Assembly: GCA_029168955.1 (NCBI GenBank)
Contig: JAPDOI010000020.1
Span: 1,520,501-1,584,500 of the forward strand
Direction: 5' to 3'
DNA: 64,000 bases
Source: Aplectana chamaeleonis
Taxonomy: Eukaryota > Nematoda > Chromadorea > Rhabditida > Cosmocercidae
In this document: piece after piece, positions 51,701 to 62,759 of the stretch
Position numbering within the stretch: the stretch's first letter is position 1
How the letters are laid out: each line of letters begins with the position of its first letter
The notes under the pieces: model-generated
What the model was told of the DNA's origin: nothing
Databases searched by the model: none
What the model saw: only the letters and a program-made list of their open reading frames with translations
Program-made: the position numbers and the translations under genes

Positions 51701-52990
51701 AACCAGGGGCGGTATGCATGAACGCTGCGATGGAGGTCAGGGAGCCGCTCCACGTTCCCCGTGCGGAGCGTCGAGCCAGAGGTGACCCGAAAAACATGCC
51801 GTCCCCTTTCCGTAAGGACGCAACCTCACCACCCACCGTGAACTTCCCACCTATCTGTTTTTGTTTCAAATTTTAATCGTGCCTAACTTCGGTCTTTTTT
51901 GATTTCTTTTTTTCATATATAATTATTTTTTGAATAAGTTTCCCGTTTGGCTCTAAAGTTTCACAGAAATAAAGCCGTTCTAGGTAAGGACCGGATCAAA
52001 AAACAGCTGTTAGGCGTGGGGTTTGCTGTGTGTAGTGAGTTTGCGTCCCAACGTCAGGCCGAGGGCAACGTCTATAACTTGTTCAGAGTGGCTTTAGGTA
52101 GCTGAGAAGTTCATTTTTGGACACTACGTCTAAAAATAGTTCTGGTAAAGTACTTTTCATTCGGAATGGCCAGACTGACTAAGGGTTTTCTATTGTTTCG
52201 TTCATCACTAAACCCTGGCTTCATGCTCTATCGACAAGCCCTAGGTTATCCTTTTGTTCCATTAAAATCACTTGATTTTTTTTCTCGGATTTTTCGGGTT
52301 TTCCACGATTTTTAACTAAATTATCTCTAGAATCATCCTGGTTCTGGCCGTACGGAGCGCTCCTGGTCGGAAAAATCTTCTCCCTCTCAACCACTTGAAT
52401 GACGTGACGAGCTCTCGATATGGTCGAAATAATGGGAAGTGTCCGTTCCCTTCTTCTCTATCCTCTCCATCTGTCCCCCAAGCTTACACCGTTTCCCCTC
52501 TTCAATTCCTCTTTTGGGAGATTGAAGGAGTTTGTCTTGCCCTCGTTCGGCTCTGGACCGGTCCTCCAGACTATGTTATTAGTTCTGAGTGCAGTGGGTT
52601 GGATGGGGAGGAATTTTTGATCAGCCCGTAGTCACGTAATCACCAAGGTTTTCCCGGAAAATCAGGGTTGGCGGACGGCAGCACCTTGCCAACTTAGCCA
52701 TCGTCTCTACCATCCCATCCTGCTCAGATTCAACTTCTTATTTGTTGTCCCTTTTTTATCTTTCGAGCCGGTTTTTTCGAGAAAAAGGGCCACCTTTCAT
52801 TTTCTGCAAGGAATGTCCATAATCGCATACGACACGCGCTCGCCTCGCGCCGCATGCGAGCAACGCCTGGCTACACCGGTTTTTCGTTTTTATAGTCGTT
52901 CGGATACTGAATCGATTTTAAACCTGGATTATTCGAGCATTCGGATATCGATTTTATTCGGTTTATCTTTTTTTAAATATGTATGTGCCT
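51701..52990. other. Unassigned sequence with a short R1 end fragment (52080-52200)
   Basis: CAGAGTGGCTTTAGGTAGCT and GTACTTTTCATTCGGAATGG at 52085-52180 are an R1 terminus. Elsewhere there is no repeat match. Open frames at 52395-52631 lack splice sites and homology. Confidence 0.4.
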
Positions 52991-52995
52991 CTTAA

Positions 52996-53479
52996 AGGCA
53001 GTGTTCACGATAAAAATCGTTTTTCTGTTTCCCCGCCTATCTTGAAAACGGACCCATGCTGATTCCAATGAGGTCTCTGAAATCGTACAAGACCTTCTGG
53101 GAACGGAGTTATGGTCCCTCAAAAGTTGAGAAAGGAAACATGGTGGACGAGTTTTCCGAGGCTTGTAACTTCCCTTTTTTGCAGCCGATGTATGCGAGGT
53201 GACCTGAGTAAAGAGAGAATTTGAGAATGAAGGGAAGAACGGGGCTAATGATTGGAAATCATCGCTCATTTCATGATCTCGAGCATTCATTTGTTCACGT
53301 CGGTGGGCGTGTGTTGCGCTTTTGGGGTTTGCCTTGCGCTCGAAGTGGCAACCTCGGACTCTTTTGGAGCTTTTACTGGCTTTTTTCATGCTTTCTTTTG
53401 ACTTCAACTTTACAGCGTGCCCCTCCACTACCCATTCCTAGTGGAAACTGAAACACATTTTTTATCGTGAACACTGCTT
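52996..53479. mobile_element. TTAA-type MITE, second subfamily, copy 1
   Basis: AGGCAGTGTTCACGATAAAA and TTTTTTATCGTGAACACTGC are inverted. TTAA at 52992-52995 and 53480-53483. The interior (CTGATTCCAATGAGGTCTCT, AACGGAGTTATGGTCCCTCA) matches 62245-62750 at about 80%. The long minus frame it carries is discussed under rejected items. Confidence 0.87.
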
Positions 53480-53490
53480 TTAAGGAGAAC

Positions 53491-53773
53491 TACTGTGCTT
53501 ATCTGGGCCAAATTTCGGTCCGTAATTGCGTCTCGACACGCTTTGCGGCCGCACGCTCCCGAGTCAGAAGAGCTTCCAGCGCCGCAGCCGCCGATCTGCT
53601 GACACTAGGTCGGTTCTGGAGACTGGAAACTAAGAAAAATTGGAGAAAATTGTATAAAAAAGTCACATCGACTCGGCTTTGGCGCTGGAAACCCGACTGA
53701 CTCGAGCGCGTGCGGCCGCAAAGCGTGTCGAGACGCAATTGCGGACCGGACTTTGGCCCAGATAAGCACAGTA
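53491..53773. mobile_element. Palindromic MITE, TACTGTGCTTATCTGGGCC ends
   Basis: TACTGTGCTTATCTGGGCCA at the left is inverted at the right (GGCCCAGATAAGCACAGTA). The arms of about 63 bp run through AATTGCGTCTCGACACGCTT and GCGGCCGCACGC. It begins 7 bases after the preceding TTAA element. Non-coding. Confidence 0.82.
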
Positions 53774-53779
53774 TGTTTG

Positions 53780-54245
53780 TTTGCACTTTCACTTTTTTCA
53801 GACGATCGAATATCGATTTATTTATAAATTCGACTTTTTTCCTGGAACTTGAACGTCAAATTCTGTGGATTTCTTCGTTTTCTGATGTTCGACGATCGAA
53901 TAAACTAGAACTTCAATTTTCGAGCATGCCGGATATCGATTTAATCGAATTTTTTTTTCAATTTCTCTGCACTTCACCTTTTCGGATGATCGATTTTCGA
54001 ATAAACTCAGTCTAATTTTTTCTTACCATTCGAACGACGAACTTTCACGGTATTGGACGAGAAGATATCGAATGAATCGAAATGTGAAATTCCGATATTT
54101 CGAATTTCCACATTTTGATGACTCGAATGACAAGTGCATTCAATCTTTGATTATCTCTTGTTTTCGAATACTACATAGATCATCATAAATCTGGTTTCTA
54201 TTCGGATTTCATTTTGACTTTTCGCTTTTCTAGGTTAAATATTTC
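53780..54245. repeat. AT-rich ATTCGAA/TCGATTT repeat
   Basis: GACGATCGAATATCGATTTA, GTTCGACGATCGAATAAACT and GGATGATCGATTTTCGAATA recur. Same family as 11895-12480 and 56580-57070 by motif content. Confidence 0.5.
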
Positions 54246-54251
54246 TGAATA

Positions 54252-55889
54252 CCCTCCATTTCCACGCTACTCGCAGTCGTATTATCACAATCGTGGACGC
54301 GAAGCGGTTGTTTTTCGCAAAGTTAAACCATGAAAATGAAGATATCACTCTAAAAACCGCACCACTACAATACCGCTCATAACATGTGTCCTAAAACGCG
54401 TCGGCGACGCGAAAGCGCGTCGGAAACGTCGTTTTCGTTCAGAGTGAACGATTTCGGAATCTGAAAACACCGTTCGATTCGTCTCGTCGCGCTGATTCCA
54501 AAAATGTATTGAGGCTGGAGAAAAACAAACTTTCGACCTAGTTTAGATCTACTTTCTCAGAAAAGAGCCAAAATCTTTCAAAGTAGATGTTTTCGGAATT
54601 TTAAAACGTCAATGCATTCGTATTGTCATGCTGATTTCAAAAATGTATGCATAGTCAAGATCAGTCCGATTCTTGACCTACTCTCAGCTTTTTCAGATTC
54701 AATGAATTGAAACTCTTTTCAAAGCGGTTATTTTGAAAATATAGTAGCACCATTCGTGACGCAGCGTCATTCCGATTCAAAAAATGTGTTAAAATGCGGG
54801 ATAAACTTAATATCAAGCCTTATTATCGTCTATTTACGACTGAACTTTCTGATGACCTCGCTAATTACCTTCTAAACTGGCGCTGCCTACAAAAAGTGCA
54901 ATCTTGGGCAAATCTGGTGGAGACAACCGTAACATTTCGCACCTTTACCTCTAGTCATTAATAACACATGCATTTGGCACAGTTTCGAATGCGTTTCAAA
55001 ACTACTGCAAGGCTGTTTTTCTCTTCTGCTTCTAATGATAACTCCGTTAACAGCGGACTCAAGTGTTTAAAAAATTGCTTAAATCGACTAAAGACATCGA
55101 TATGAGCACAGTGATCCATTTTTAATGTTTTTAGGGAAGGTTTCGTCATTTTCCATTCGCTGAAGTACCTAGGGCGACCAATACACGGGCAACTCTCCGC
55201 TAATTGTGCAGTCATCGACTAGCCGTGTTACGGTAAGGCGCTGCTCACGCAAGCAAAATAAAAACGATTTTAACCGGAGCACTTCAAAAATCTGATGCAA
55301 AATCTATTGCACTTTTTGTAGGCAGCGCCAGTTTAGAAGGTAATTAGCGAGGTCATCAGAAAGTTCAGTCGTAAATAGACGATAATAAGGCTTGATATTA
55401 AGTTTATCCCGCATTTTAACACATTTTTTGAATCGGAATGACGCTGCGAATCGAATTGTGCTATTATATTTTCAAAATAACCGCTTTGAAGAGAGTTTCA
55501 ATTCATTGAATCTGAAAAAGCTGAGAGTAGGTCAAGAATCGGACTGATCTTGACTATGCATACATTTTTGAAATCAGCATGACAATACGAATGCATTGAC
55601 GTTTTAAAATTTCGAAAACATCTACTTTGAAAGATTTTGGCTCTTTTCTGAGAAAGTAGGTCAAAACTAGGTCGAAAGTTTGTTTTTCTCCAGCCTCAGT
55701 ACATTTTTGGAATCAGCGCAACGAGACGAATCGAACGGTGTTTTCAGATTCCGAAATCGTTCACTCTGAACGAAAACGACGTTTCCGACGCGCTTTCGCG
55801 TCGCCGACGCGTTCTGGGACACATGTTATGAGCGGTATTGTACTATGATAGTGATACAAAAAACTGCGAGTAGCCGGGAAATGAAGGCT
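54252..55889. mobile_element. Long palindromic element, ~600-bp arms
   Basis: Arms of about 540-650 bp (54252-54902 and 55308-55889) are near-identical inverted copies: AACGCGTCGGCGACGCGAAA near 54394 pairs with TTTCGCGTCGCCGACGCGTT near 55792, and ACCTTCTAAACTGGCGCTGC pairs with GCAGCGCCAGTTTAGAAGGT. The tips CTCCATTTCCACGCTACTCG / CGGGAAATGAAG carry GCTACTCGCAGT. The 405-bp centre has an 85-codon minus frame (54958-55215) that I do not recognise. Long-inverted-repeat form suggests a foldback-type or non-autonomous DNA element. Confidence 0.85.
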
Positions 55890-55907
55890 ATATCGGAAAT
55901 CTAAGGA

Positions 55908-56571
55908 CCCAGTCATAATCGGCCGAAAAACCGGCCGTCCTAGTCCCACCCGGTCGATATCTATGAGACACACGCAGGACGGGAAGAAATGAAGTGATAA
56001 AATTCATCCTCAACTGATAAAATTCCACCTTCCCTATGTCGTCCTTGGTCGTATCAGGTGGATTTTTATCATTCCAGGGGTCGTATTCGCCAACAACCCG
56101 CCGAGGGTAGTCGAAGGGAAGCGGAAGGGATGATACCGCGCGCGGCAGAGGAGCAGATCAACCCATCTTACACCACGTAAGATGGAAATGCAAACTGTGT
56201 TACGTATCGATATCACAACGAAAAGATAAAGATTCCATCGCGAAGCGGCCATTCTTCAGCTATGCGATTCGAAAAATTCCGGCGGTCGCGAGGGAAGCCA
56301 AGAAAGGCGAGAGGTGGCCGTGGAGCGCGCACTTTGTACTGAAATTTCACCTCATTTACCCTTCGACTACCCGGCGGGTACCCGGCGGGTTATTGGCGAA
56401 TACGAACCCAGACGGTTTTTATCAGTTGGGGTCAGGCTTTTTCATATTATTGGACAATTTTTATCATTTGAGGATGATTTTCATCACTTCATTTCTTCCC
56501 GTTTTACGTGCTTCTCATACCTATCGACCGGGTAGGACTAGGACGGCCGCTTTCGGCCGACTATGACGGGG
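55908..56571. mobile_element. Palindromic element, CCAGTCATAATCGGCCG ends
   Basis: CCCAGTCATAATCGGCCGAA at the left is inverted at the right (TTTCGGCCGACTATGACGGG). The arms of about 110 bp include CCGGCCGTCCTAGTCC and GGGAAGAAATGAAGTGAT. It lies 18 bases after the previous palindrome. Non-coding as far as seen. Confidence 0.78.
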
Positions 56572-56579
56572 CCTAACCT

Positions 56580-57070
56580 CTTCAAGCACTCAGACACCGA
56601 ACTTATTTGATTTTATTCATTCGAGCATTTGAATACCGGTTCCATACAGATTATCCTTTTTCGATTTTTTCGAACATTCGTTTTTTATAGAAGATCAAAT
56701 ACTCATAAAATTGAGATTGGACATATGGAGTATAGGATATAATCTGAGTTTTCTCTCTGAATATCCGCTTTTTCTGGTGTTTCAATATTGAATAAATTCA
56801 TAACCTGCCCTTCCAGAGCATTCAAACATCAACTTTTATAAAGCTGCCACTTTTCGAATATTCGAATGAGGAAAAGATTTGAACATCCTTATTTCCATAG
56901 GATCGATTCTTCTATTAATACGAAATCTGACCCTTTTCGGTCGCCAAAGTTTGAATTTTTCGGCTTTTTGACTCGGATTTTTTGCTTTTTACGAGTCACC
57001 AAATTCAGAATAAATTCGAAATCTGAATTTTGCTACCATTCGATCGTCAAATTTTTATTTGTCGAGTACG
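56580..57070. repeat. AT-rich ATTCGAA repeat
   Basis: TTTTTCGAATATTCGAATGA, CGAGCATTTGAATACCGGTT and similar. Same family as 53780-54245. Confidence 0.45.
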
Positions 57071-57344
57071 CAGAAGATTTATAAAATACTCTACAGCGGG
57101 CAGGTTTTTTGTCGATGGCGCGTGGCGAGCCTGTGTCAGTGCGAATTCGAACAAATCCTACGAGACGTGGTCTGACAAGTGGAATGTTTGGAGCGTTGAG
57201 CCTATCTGCAAAAAACGAATCACATTTTTAGTACCTCTTGGCCCTCCATAGTAAAACTGTGTAGTATCCCTTACCGATATGCTGGTTCCAAGAGGTTATA
57301 AGCCTCTCTCAAGCTTCGCGAATACGTAAGGGGTAGGTTACGAT
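57071..57344. other. Unassigned, leading into R1 copy f
   Basis: No feature recognised until AAGGGGTAGGTTACGAT at 57328-57344, which is the R1 sequence interrupted by hAT-like element 2. Confidence 0.35.
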
Positions 57345-58063
57345 CAGGGATGTGCGGGAGTTTTCAAAGAAAAAAAATCAGAAAACAGAAATCAGAAAAT
57401 CGAGTTTGTCAGAAAACTGAAATCAGAAAACAGGGAATTTTGGGAAAAATACTCGTTGCATTTAATTTTTTTTTCAAGTGAAGAGAGTGTATTTCTGAGC
57501 ACGTTTATCATACCGGTAGTATATAATATCTACGGAACTTCACAAATGAGCAATGACGCGTCAATGATGGATACAACATCATAAAAGGCGGCATACACGC
57601 TCGCAAAAGTTGTTGAGATAACTACAGTAGTGGGGTCGTACGGACCCTAGAAGAGCCCTCGCGAAGTCGTAGGACTTGGAAACAAGTTAAAATGACAGTT
57701 TTGAGTCGTATTGAGCCACAAAATCATCTTTTCTCCGCCCATCGATACGGGCTCCGCTCCCCAATACAAATGTTAAATGCTCGATTACGGTCATTTTGGC
57801 TCATTTTTTACGCTTCTAAGGTCGTAAGCGTTCCAGAAAGGGTCTTACCAGTACATTAGCGTCGTTATCCCAACAAATTTGTCGCTAGCTCCGCTATTTC
57901 AGCCAATGCTGTACAACTCGTCCACTTCTGGGCCAATATAGAACGAACCGTTATAGCTTCATTTCAGTTGATTTTTTCCTTTTTTTTCAGCTTCAGACCT
58001 TTGATTTAATCCAATAAATTGATATTATTTCTGAGCGAGTATGTTGCCTTTGAAGGCACTCAC

Positions 58064-58434
58064 CCTGAGAGTCTTGGCCGACAAATAGCCCACCAGGCTC
58101 AGCCGCTGGTCCTAGTGGGCTATTTCTCGAATATTTCTCAATTATTTCTTGACAACTACGCGGCTGCGACCTTGTTGCTCGCGAAATAGCCAAGACATAA
58201 CCGAGCTAACGTGGGTAGTTGGACCGACCGCGGTGGTGGCATCCGAATCTGCCTCGAAAATGCGTCCGTCGTACACATTCCTTGGAGAGCGTTCATATGC
58301 GGCTGTTTTCCGGAGAGCATTATTTGACGGCTATTTCACGGCAACCAGCTATTTTCCGACAAGTCTAGGCTAATACGCGGGAAGCAGGCATTTTGCGGCG
58401 CTTTATCGGCTATTGCTCAGGCAAAACTCTCAGA
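58064..58434. mobile_element. CTCTGAGAGTTTTGGCC-family MITE with 8-bp duplication
   Basis: CCTGAGAGTCTTGGCCGACA at the left, inverted at the right (AGGCAAAACTCTCAGA). GCACTCAC is repeated exactly at 58056-58063 and 58435-58442. This is the clearest evidence that the whole GCCGCGAAATAGCC family makes 8-bp duplications and so behaves like a hAT-type element. The inner hairpin AGCCCACCAGGCTCAGCCGC pairs with CTGGTCCTAGTGGGCT. Confidence 0.82.
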
Positions 58435-58440
58435 GCACTC

Positions 58441-58628
58441 ACTCGTAGGGTAGTGTGTGAGCACAATGTGTTTTTGCATCCTAGGGCAGACATCGAGTTC
58501 AACCCCTCGCTGTCAGCAGCAGCTGCTGTTAGCAACTAACTGCAGCAGCTGCTGAGAGCAAGGGGTTGAATCCAATCTCTGCCTTGGGACGCTATACCTA
58601 TTGTGCCGGAGTACTACCCTGCGAGTGC
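58441..58628. ncRNA. Head-to-head pair of tRNA-like (SINE-like) arms
   Basis: The two halves are inverted copies: GTAGGGTAGTGTGTGAGCAC pairs with the complement of the right end (GCAGGGTAGTACTCCGGCAC). Each arm carries a box A-like (TAGTGTGTGAG at 58451; TAGTACTCCGG on minus at 58606-58616) and a box B-like motif (GAGTTCAACCCC at 58495; GGATTCAACCCC on minus at 58562-58573) about 45 bp apart, the spacing of a tRNA. The centre GCAGCAGCTGCTG...CAGCAGCTGCTG is a further hairpin. No complete cloverleaf. Transcription unknown. Confidence 0.45.
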
Positions 58629-59366
58629 GCGAGCAAGGTTTGCGATAGAAACGATTGTTCAATTTTCTTAATAAGAATGCAATTGTGTTCATCACAAAAG
58701 TGAACATAAGTGAAAAGTTGCATAAAAACGCACAAAAAACAGGTCAGAACGGCTAATTGGTGGCTGTACGGCCACCCCCAACTAGCTTGAGTTTCATAAA
58801 TGTTTTCCGTCTTCTATTTTGCTGCTAAAGCAGCTCAGCAACTACTTTAAATGCAAAACAAAAGATGATAAAACAGGCAATTGTAGAATGTAGCTAGTTT
58901 GGGGGCAGGCTTAAACCCAGCAATGGCTTGTTTCTGAGCGTTTTTTCTCCAACTTTCCAATTACTTTCACTTTTGTGATGACCAGACCTACCTTATCATG
59001 GAGATAAAACAATAAACTTTTTTTATCGTGAACCCTGCCCTTAAAAACGATCGCCATTAAAAGCCATTGAGCACAAATTATACCTTGTAAAGGACTAAGA
59101 AAACAGAAATAGGAAAACAGAAAACCAAAATTTCCGCACATCCCTGGTTACGATGGGTACCATGCCATTTCGATGGCGTGTACCTACCTTAATAATTCGA
59201 AAATAGAAAATGAACATCAAATCCGTGCTCAGCATCCCGAGTAATCACTCTCCGAGAAATTTTGAGTCCAATCTGAAACTTTGACCAAACTACCGTATAC
59301 CCACCGTAATCTACCGCAAGCTGTCAAAATTCGAAGAGCGGACCACAGTTTTTTTGTTAAGCACTC

Positions 59367-59947
59367 AGGCAATCGCCGCATTCAATGAGTGTCAAATATG
59401 CATTAAACTCGAAGACAAGGTTTCAAGCACGATCAGGGATCGTGCTGCTAGAGGAGCACTTGCTCCAATTGTGTTTCAAATTACAGGACGTGTCAAAACT
59501 AATAAGACGTTCAATGCGAGCATGATACACATTCAACTCGTTGCCAAAACTATTATCCAAAAAAGGAAAGTATACGATCCACTCCTGAGACGGAACTGAG
59601 AGGTCGGCAGCTTCGCCGGTTCAAATACCCAAGTTTGCGGTACTTTACCCGCCCGGCCGCTGGAAGTCTCGTTCAATCGCTAACGGCCGCAGATGGTGCT
59701 CGGCGAGCTGGCCCTCGTCGCACGTCGGTTAGCCAGCCGCGTCGCGTCTGTGTGCTGCTACGATGGTGCTGGACTACCTTGCAGCACGTACTCCTGCAAT
59801 TGAATTCTGCGGCGCATGCTCCTGCCATAATATTTTGTAGCACGTGCTGCTGTTTGGAGCACGTGCCCCTGTGATGAAGCCTTTCCATGGGTGTGGTCAC
59901 TCGAGTTGAATGCATATTCGACACGCATTGAGTGCGGCGGTTTTCTG
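59367..59947. mobile_element. hAT-like element with ~46-bp inverted ends, carrying an SL1-like motif
   Basis: AGGCAATCGCCGCATTCAAT at the left against AGAAAACCGCCGCACTCAAT (complement of the right end), continuing TGTCRAATATGCATTMAACTC. The 7-bp repeat AGCACTC flanks it (59360-59366, 59948-59954), or 7 of 8 bases if AAGCACTC/GAGCACTC is taken. R1 copies elsewhere (TTTAGCACTCCAAAATAACC) show the empty site. A plus frame 59354-59599 is open across the left half but unrecognised. Confidence 0.8.
59618..59639 (+). other. SL1-like 22-mer followed by GTACTT, copy 2
   Basis: GGTTCAAATACCCAAGTTTG plus CG matches SL1 at 19 of 22 positions (differences at 5, 8 and 21) and is followed by GTACTTTACC. 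Similarity to copy 1 extends about 25 bases upstream (CTGAGAGGTCGGCAGCTTCG against CTCAGATGTCAACACCTTTG), which argues for a shared element rather than two independent matches. No Sm site downstream. Confidence 0.4.
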
Positions 59948-62244
59948 AGCACTCCAAATAACCCCTATAGACACCAAGCTTTGAACAAAATTAGTCTAAA
60001 ACTCTGAAAAACCGACAAAATAAACCTCAATTTCGTGATTGATCACCCAAAGAACTTTCATGGGGGATTTCAAAGTCAAAACTGAAACATTTTTCGCGAA
60101 TGCTCTCTGAACCCCCTAATTGATATACGTAAACAATCAAACAACAATCAATACAAGTCCAAAACGCTATCACTCACTCTACGCTAAGTTCGAAAAATGA
60201 GTACTGACCCAAACTTTGTCCATAAAGGGTATTTTGTGCGCTAAACGCGAATATGAGGTCAGTTCCCAGGTTGTCGAAAGATTACTGCGCGTTTTGGAAT
60301 GTGCATTGGGTACGAAAATCAGGGGTAAAGTCTATCACTTTTTCAGAGAGGTTTTAGGCAGCTGACAAGGGAATTACTAGTCATACCAACCACTCCAAAT
60401 GGAATGTACTCTCGTAGAACTGTTTTGAACGTAAAGTTCGAATATGCCCATCGCAGCTGCCTAGACTCACTCTGAAAGAAGTTATAGGCATTTTTGCTAT
60501 GCTCTCGTATCTATTGTACCCTCCAAAAAGCGCAGTAAACTTTCGAAAATCCGAAAACGGACCTCATTGTCGTGTTCAGGGCCCAAAACAACCCCCTACG
60601 CAACGTTTGAGTCAAGGCACATTTTCCTAACTTTGTGCAGACGGAGAGCGCTTTGGACTTGTACGAGTTTTCGGTTCAACGTTCAATTATATCAATTACG
60701 AGGTATAGAAAGCGTTCAAGAGAAATAGTCCAGATTTGACATAAAATTTGCCTTGGGGGTCACTTGGGGTGCTGATCACGAATCCGAGGTTTATTTGTAC
60801 TTTTTCCAAAGTTTTCGACTAAATTTGTTCAAAGGTTTCCACCGGCAGAAAAATTGACGGCAAAATCGACTTTTGACGATTTCCGTAGTGGGACGACAGA
60901 TGTGGCTCAAATCGTCTTTTTTGGAGGGTTAATTGGAGTGCTCAACAAGGATCTGATGTCAGTTTATCGATTTTTGACAGCTTACGGTAGATTACGGTGG
61001 GTATACGGTGGTTTGGTCAAAGTCTCAGATTTGTCTCAAAGTTTCTATGTGGGGGTTATTTGGCGTGCTGATTACAAATTCGATGTCCATTTGTCGATTT
61101 TCGAATTACTAAGATAGGTTTCGCCTTTTAAATGGCATGTTACCTTTTGGAGGGTACAATAGGTACGAAAATCAGAGAAAAAATGCCTATGACTTCTTTC
61201 AGAGTAAGTCTCGGCGCCTGCGATGGGCAGATTCGGGCTTTACGTACAAAAGTGGTTCTAGAAAAGTACATTTCATTCGGAATGGTTAGTATGACTTATA
61301 GTACTTCCCTTGTGAGAAGGGCACATTCGGACTCTAACACGGAAACCACAATAAGTCATAGTGACCATTCCAAATGAAATGTACTTGTCTAGAACCATTT
61401 TTGGACGAAAAGTCCAAATATGCCCATCGCAGCTACCTAGACCCACTCTGAAAAAGTTACAGGCGTTTTTTCTCTGATTTTCGTTTCTATTGTACCCTCT
61501 GAAAAGCGCATTATTCCTATGAAGGTCCGGAAACGGACCTCATAATCGTGTTCAGCGCCTAAAACTACCCCACTAAGCAAAGTTTGGTTGAAGGAACATT
61601 TTCCAAACTTTGCGCAGACTAACGGCGTTTTGGACTTGTATGGATGGATATTCGGTTGAGCGTTTATTTATACCAATTAGAGGGCTCTCGAAGAGTTTTG
61701 GAAAAATACTCCAGATTTGACTAAAAATTCGCTCTGGAGAGTTATTTGGGGTGCTGATCATGAATCTGAGGTTCATTTATTGATTTTCCGAATTTTTCGA
61801 CTGAATTCGTTCACAGATTCCCATCGGGGGACATTTATGGCAAATCGCGACTTTTGACGATTTCCGGAGTGCTTCCATAGAAAATGCTCAATCTGTTATT
61901 TCTCTGGAGGTTATTTGGAGTGCTGAACACGAATCTAATGTCAGTTTATCGATTTTTGACAGCTTACAGTAGATTACGGTGGGTATACGGTAATTTGGTC
62001 AAAGTCTCAGATTAGTCTCAAAGTTTCTATGTGGGGGTTATTTGGGGTGCTGAATACGAATTTGATGTCCATTTGTCGATTATCGAAATATTGAGGTAGG
62101 TTTTGTCTCCTAAATGGCATGTTACCTGCCGTAACCTACAGTAAACCTTAAAAATTCCACAAGCGAACCCCAGATTTGTGCTCAGCACTCCAGATTACAT
62201 ACCCCTACATACATGTTTTTAGCAGAATCCGAAGAAAAATTTAA

Positions 62245-62750
62245 AGGCACTGTTCGCGATAAAAATCGCTTTTTTGTTTTTTTTTTTCGCCTACCTTGAA
62301 ACCGGTCCCACCGGTCCCAATCTGATTCCAATGATGTCTCTGGAATCGTACAAAACCTTCTGGGAATGGAGTTATGGTTGCTCAAAAATTGAGCTAGGGA
62401 AAATGGTGGACGAGTTGTCCGAGGCTTGTAACTTCCGTATTTTGCAGCCAATGTATGCGAGTTGACCTGAGTAAAGAGAGAAGGTGAGAATGAAGGGAAG
62501 AACGGGGCTTTTGATCGGAAATCATCGCCCAACTAACGATTTCGAATGTTCCTTTCTTCGCGTCGAGGGGCGGGAAGAGGCGGGACTTGCCCACTTTGGT
62601 GGGGTTTGCCCACTTTTCTAAGCCGTTTTGCGGCTCCTGGGTAGGTTTTCGTCCCGTTTTTTTGACGCTGTTCTGCTTCTGAGAACCACGAGAAGCCTTT
62701 GTCATGAAGAATTCGAGGATGAAGTTTATCGCGAACAGTGTCCGCGAAGC
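62245..62750. mobile_element. TTAA-type MITE, second subfamily, copy 2
   Basis: AGGCACTGTTCGCGATAAAA at the left. The right end reads GAAGTTTATCGCGAACAGTG then TCCGCGAAGC, so the terminal bases are altered. TTAA flanks at 62241-62244 and 62751-62754. Interior matches 52996-53479. Confidence 0.78.
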
Positions 62751-62759
62751 TTAAAAAAA

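Larger units (their letters stand above)
57345..59146. mobile_element. hAT-like non-autonomous element 2 with perfect 8-bp duplication
   Basis: CAGGGATGTGCGGGAGTTTT at the left, TTTCCGCACATCCCTG at the right, inverted, with AATCAGAAAACAGAAATC-type subterminal repeats on both sides. Perfect duplication GTTACGAT (57337-57344, 59147-59154). The joined flanks give GGTTACGATGGGTACCATGC, matching the R1 interior (GGTTACGGTAGGTGCTATGC). 1802 bp without transposase. It hosts 58064-58434 and 58441-58628. Confidence 0.92.
59155..62240. repeat. R1 copies f: longest R1 tract, with internal direct repeats
   Basis: TTATTTGGGGTGCTGAACAC-type units recur near 61745, 61908 and 62040, with TAGATTACGGTGGGTATACG near 60985 and 61970. 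Terminal sequence (GTACTTTTCTAGAACCATTT type, CGCAGCTGCCTAGACCCACT) appears at 60400-60480, 61260-61290 (inverse) and 61380-61450, so two or three R1 copies lie side by side, some in opposite orientation. One element (59367-59947) interrupts it. Non-coding. Confidence 0.7.

Noticed and set aside
52973..53428. A 151-codon minus frame in a TTAA MITE, partly conserved in the copy at 62182-62532.
   Set aside because: Of the differences between the two copies I could align by eye, nearly all are amino-acid changing and few are silent. The start regions are in different frames. This indicates neutral drift of a young repeat and not a gene.
59354..59599. An 81-codon plus frame of natural-looking composition within the element at 59367.
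   Set aside because: It begins in R1 sequence upstream of the element, has no recognisable domain, and includes a palindrome (AGCACGATC / GATCGTGCT). A captured gene fragment cannot be excluded without a protein search.
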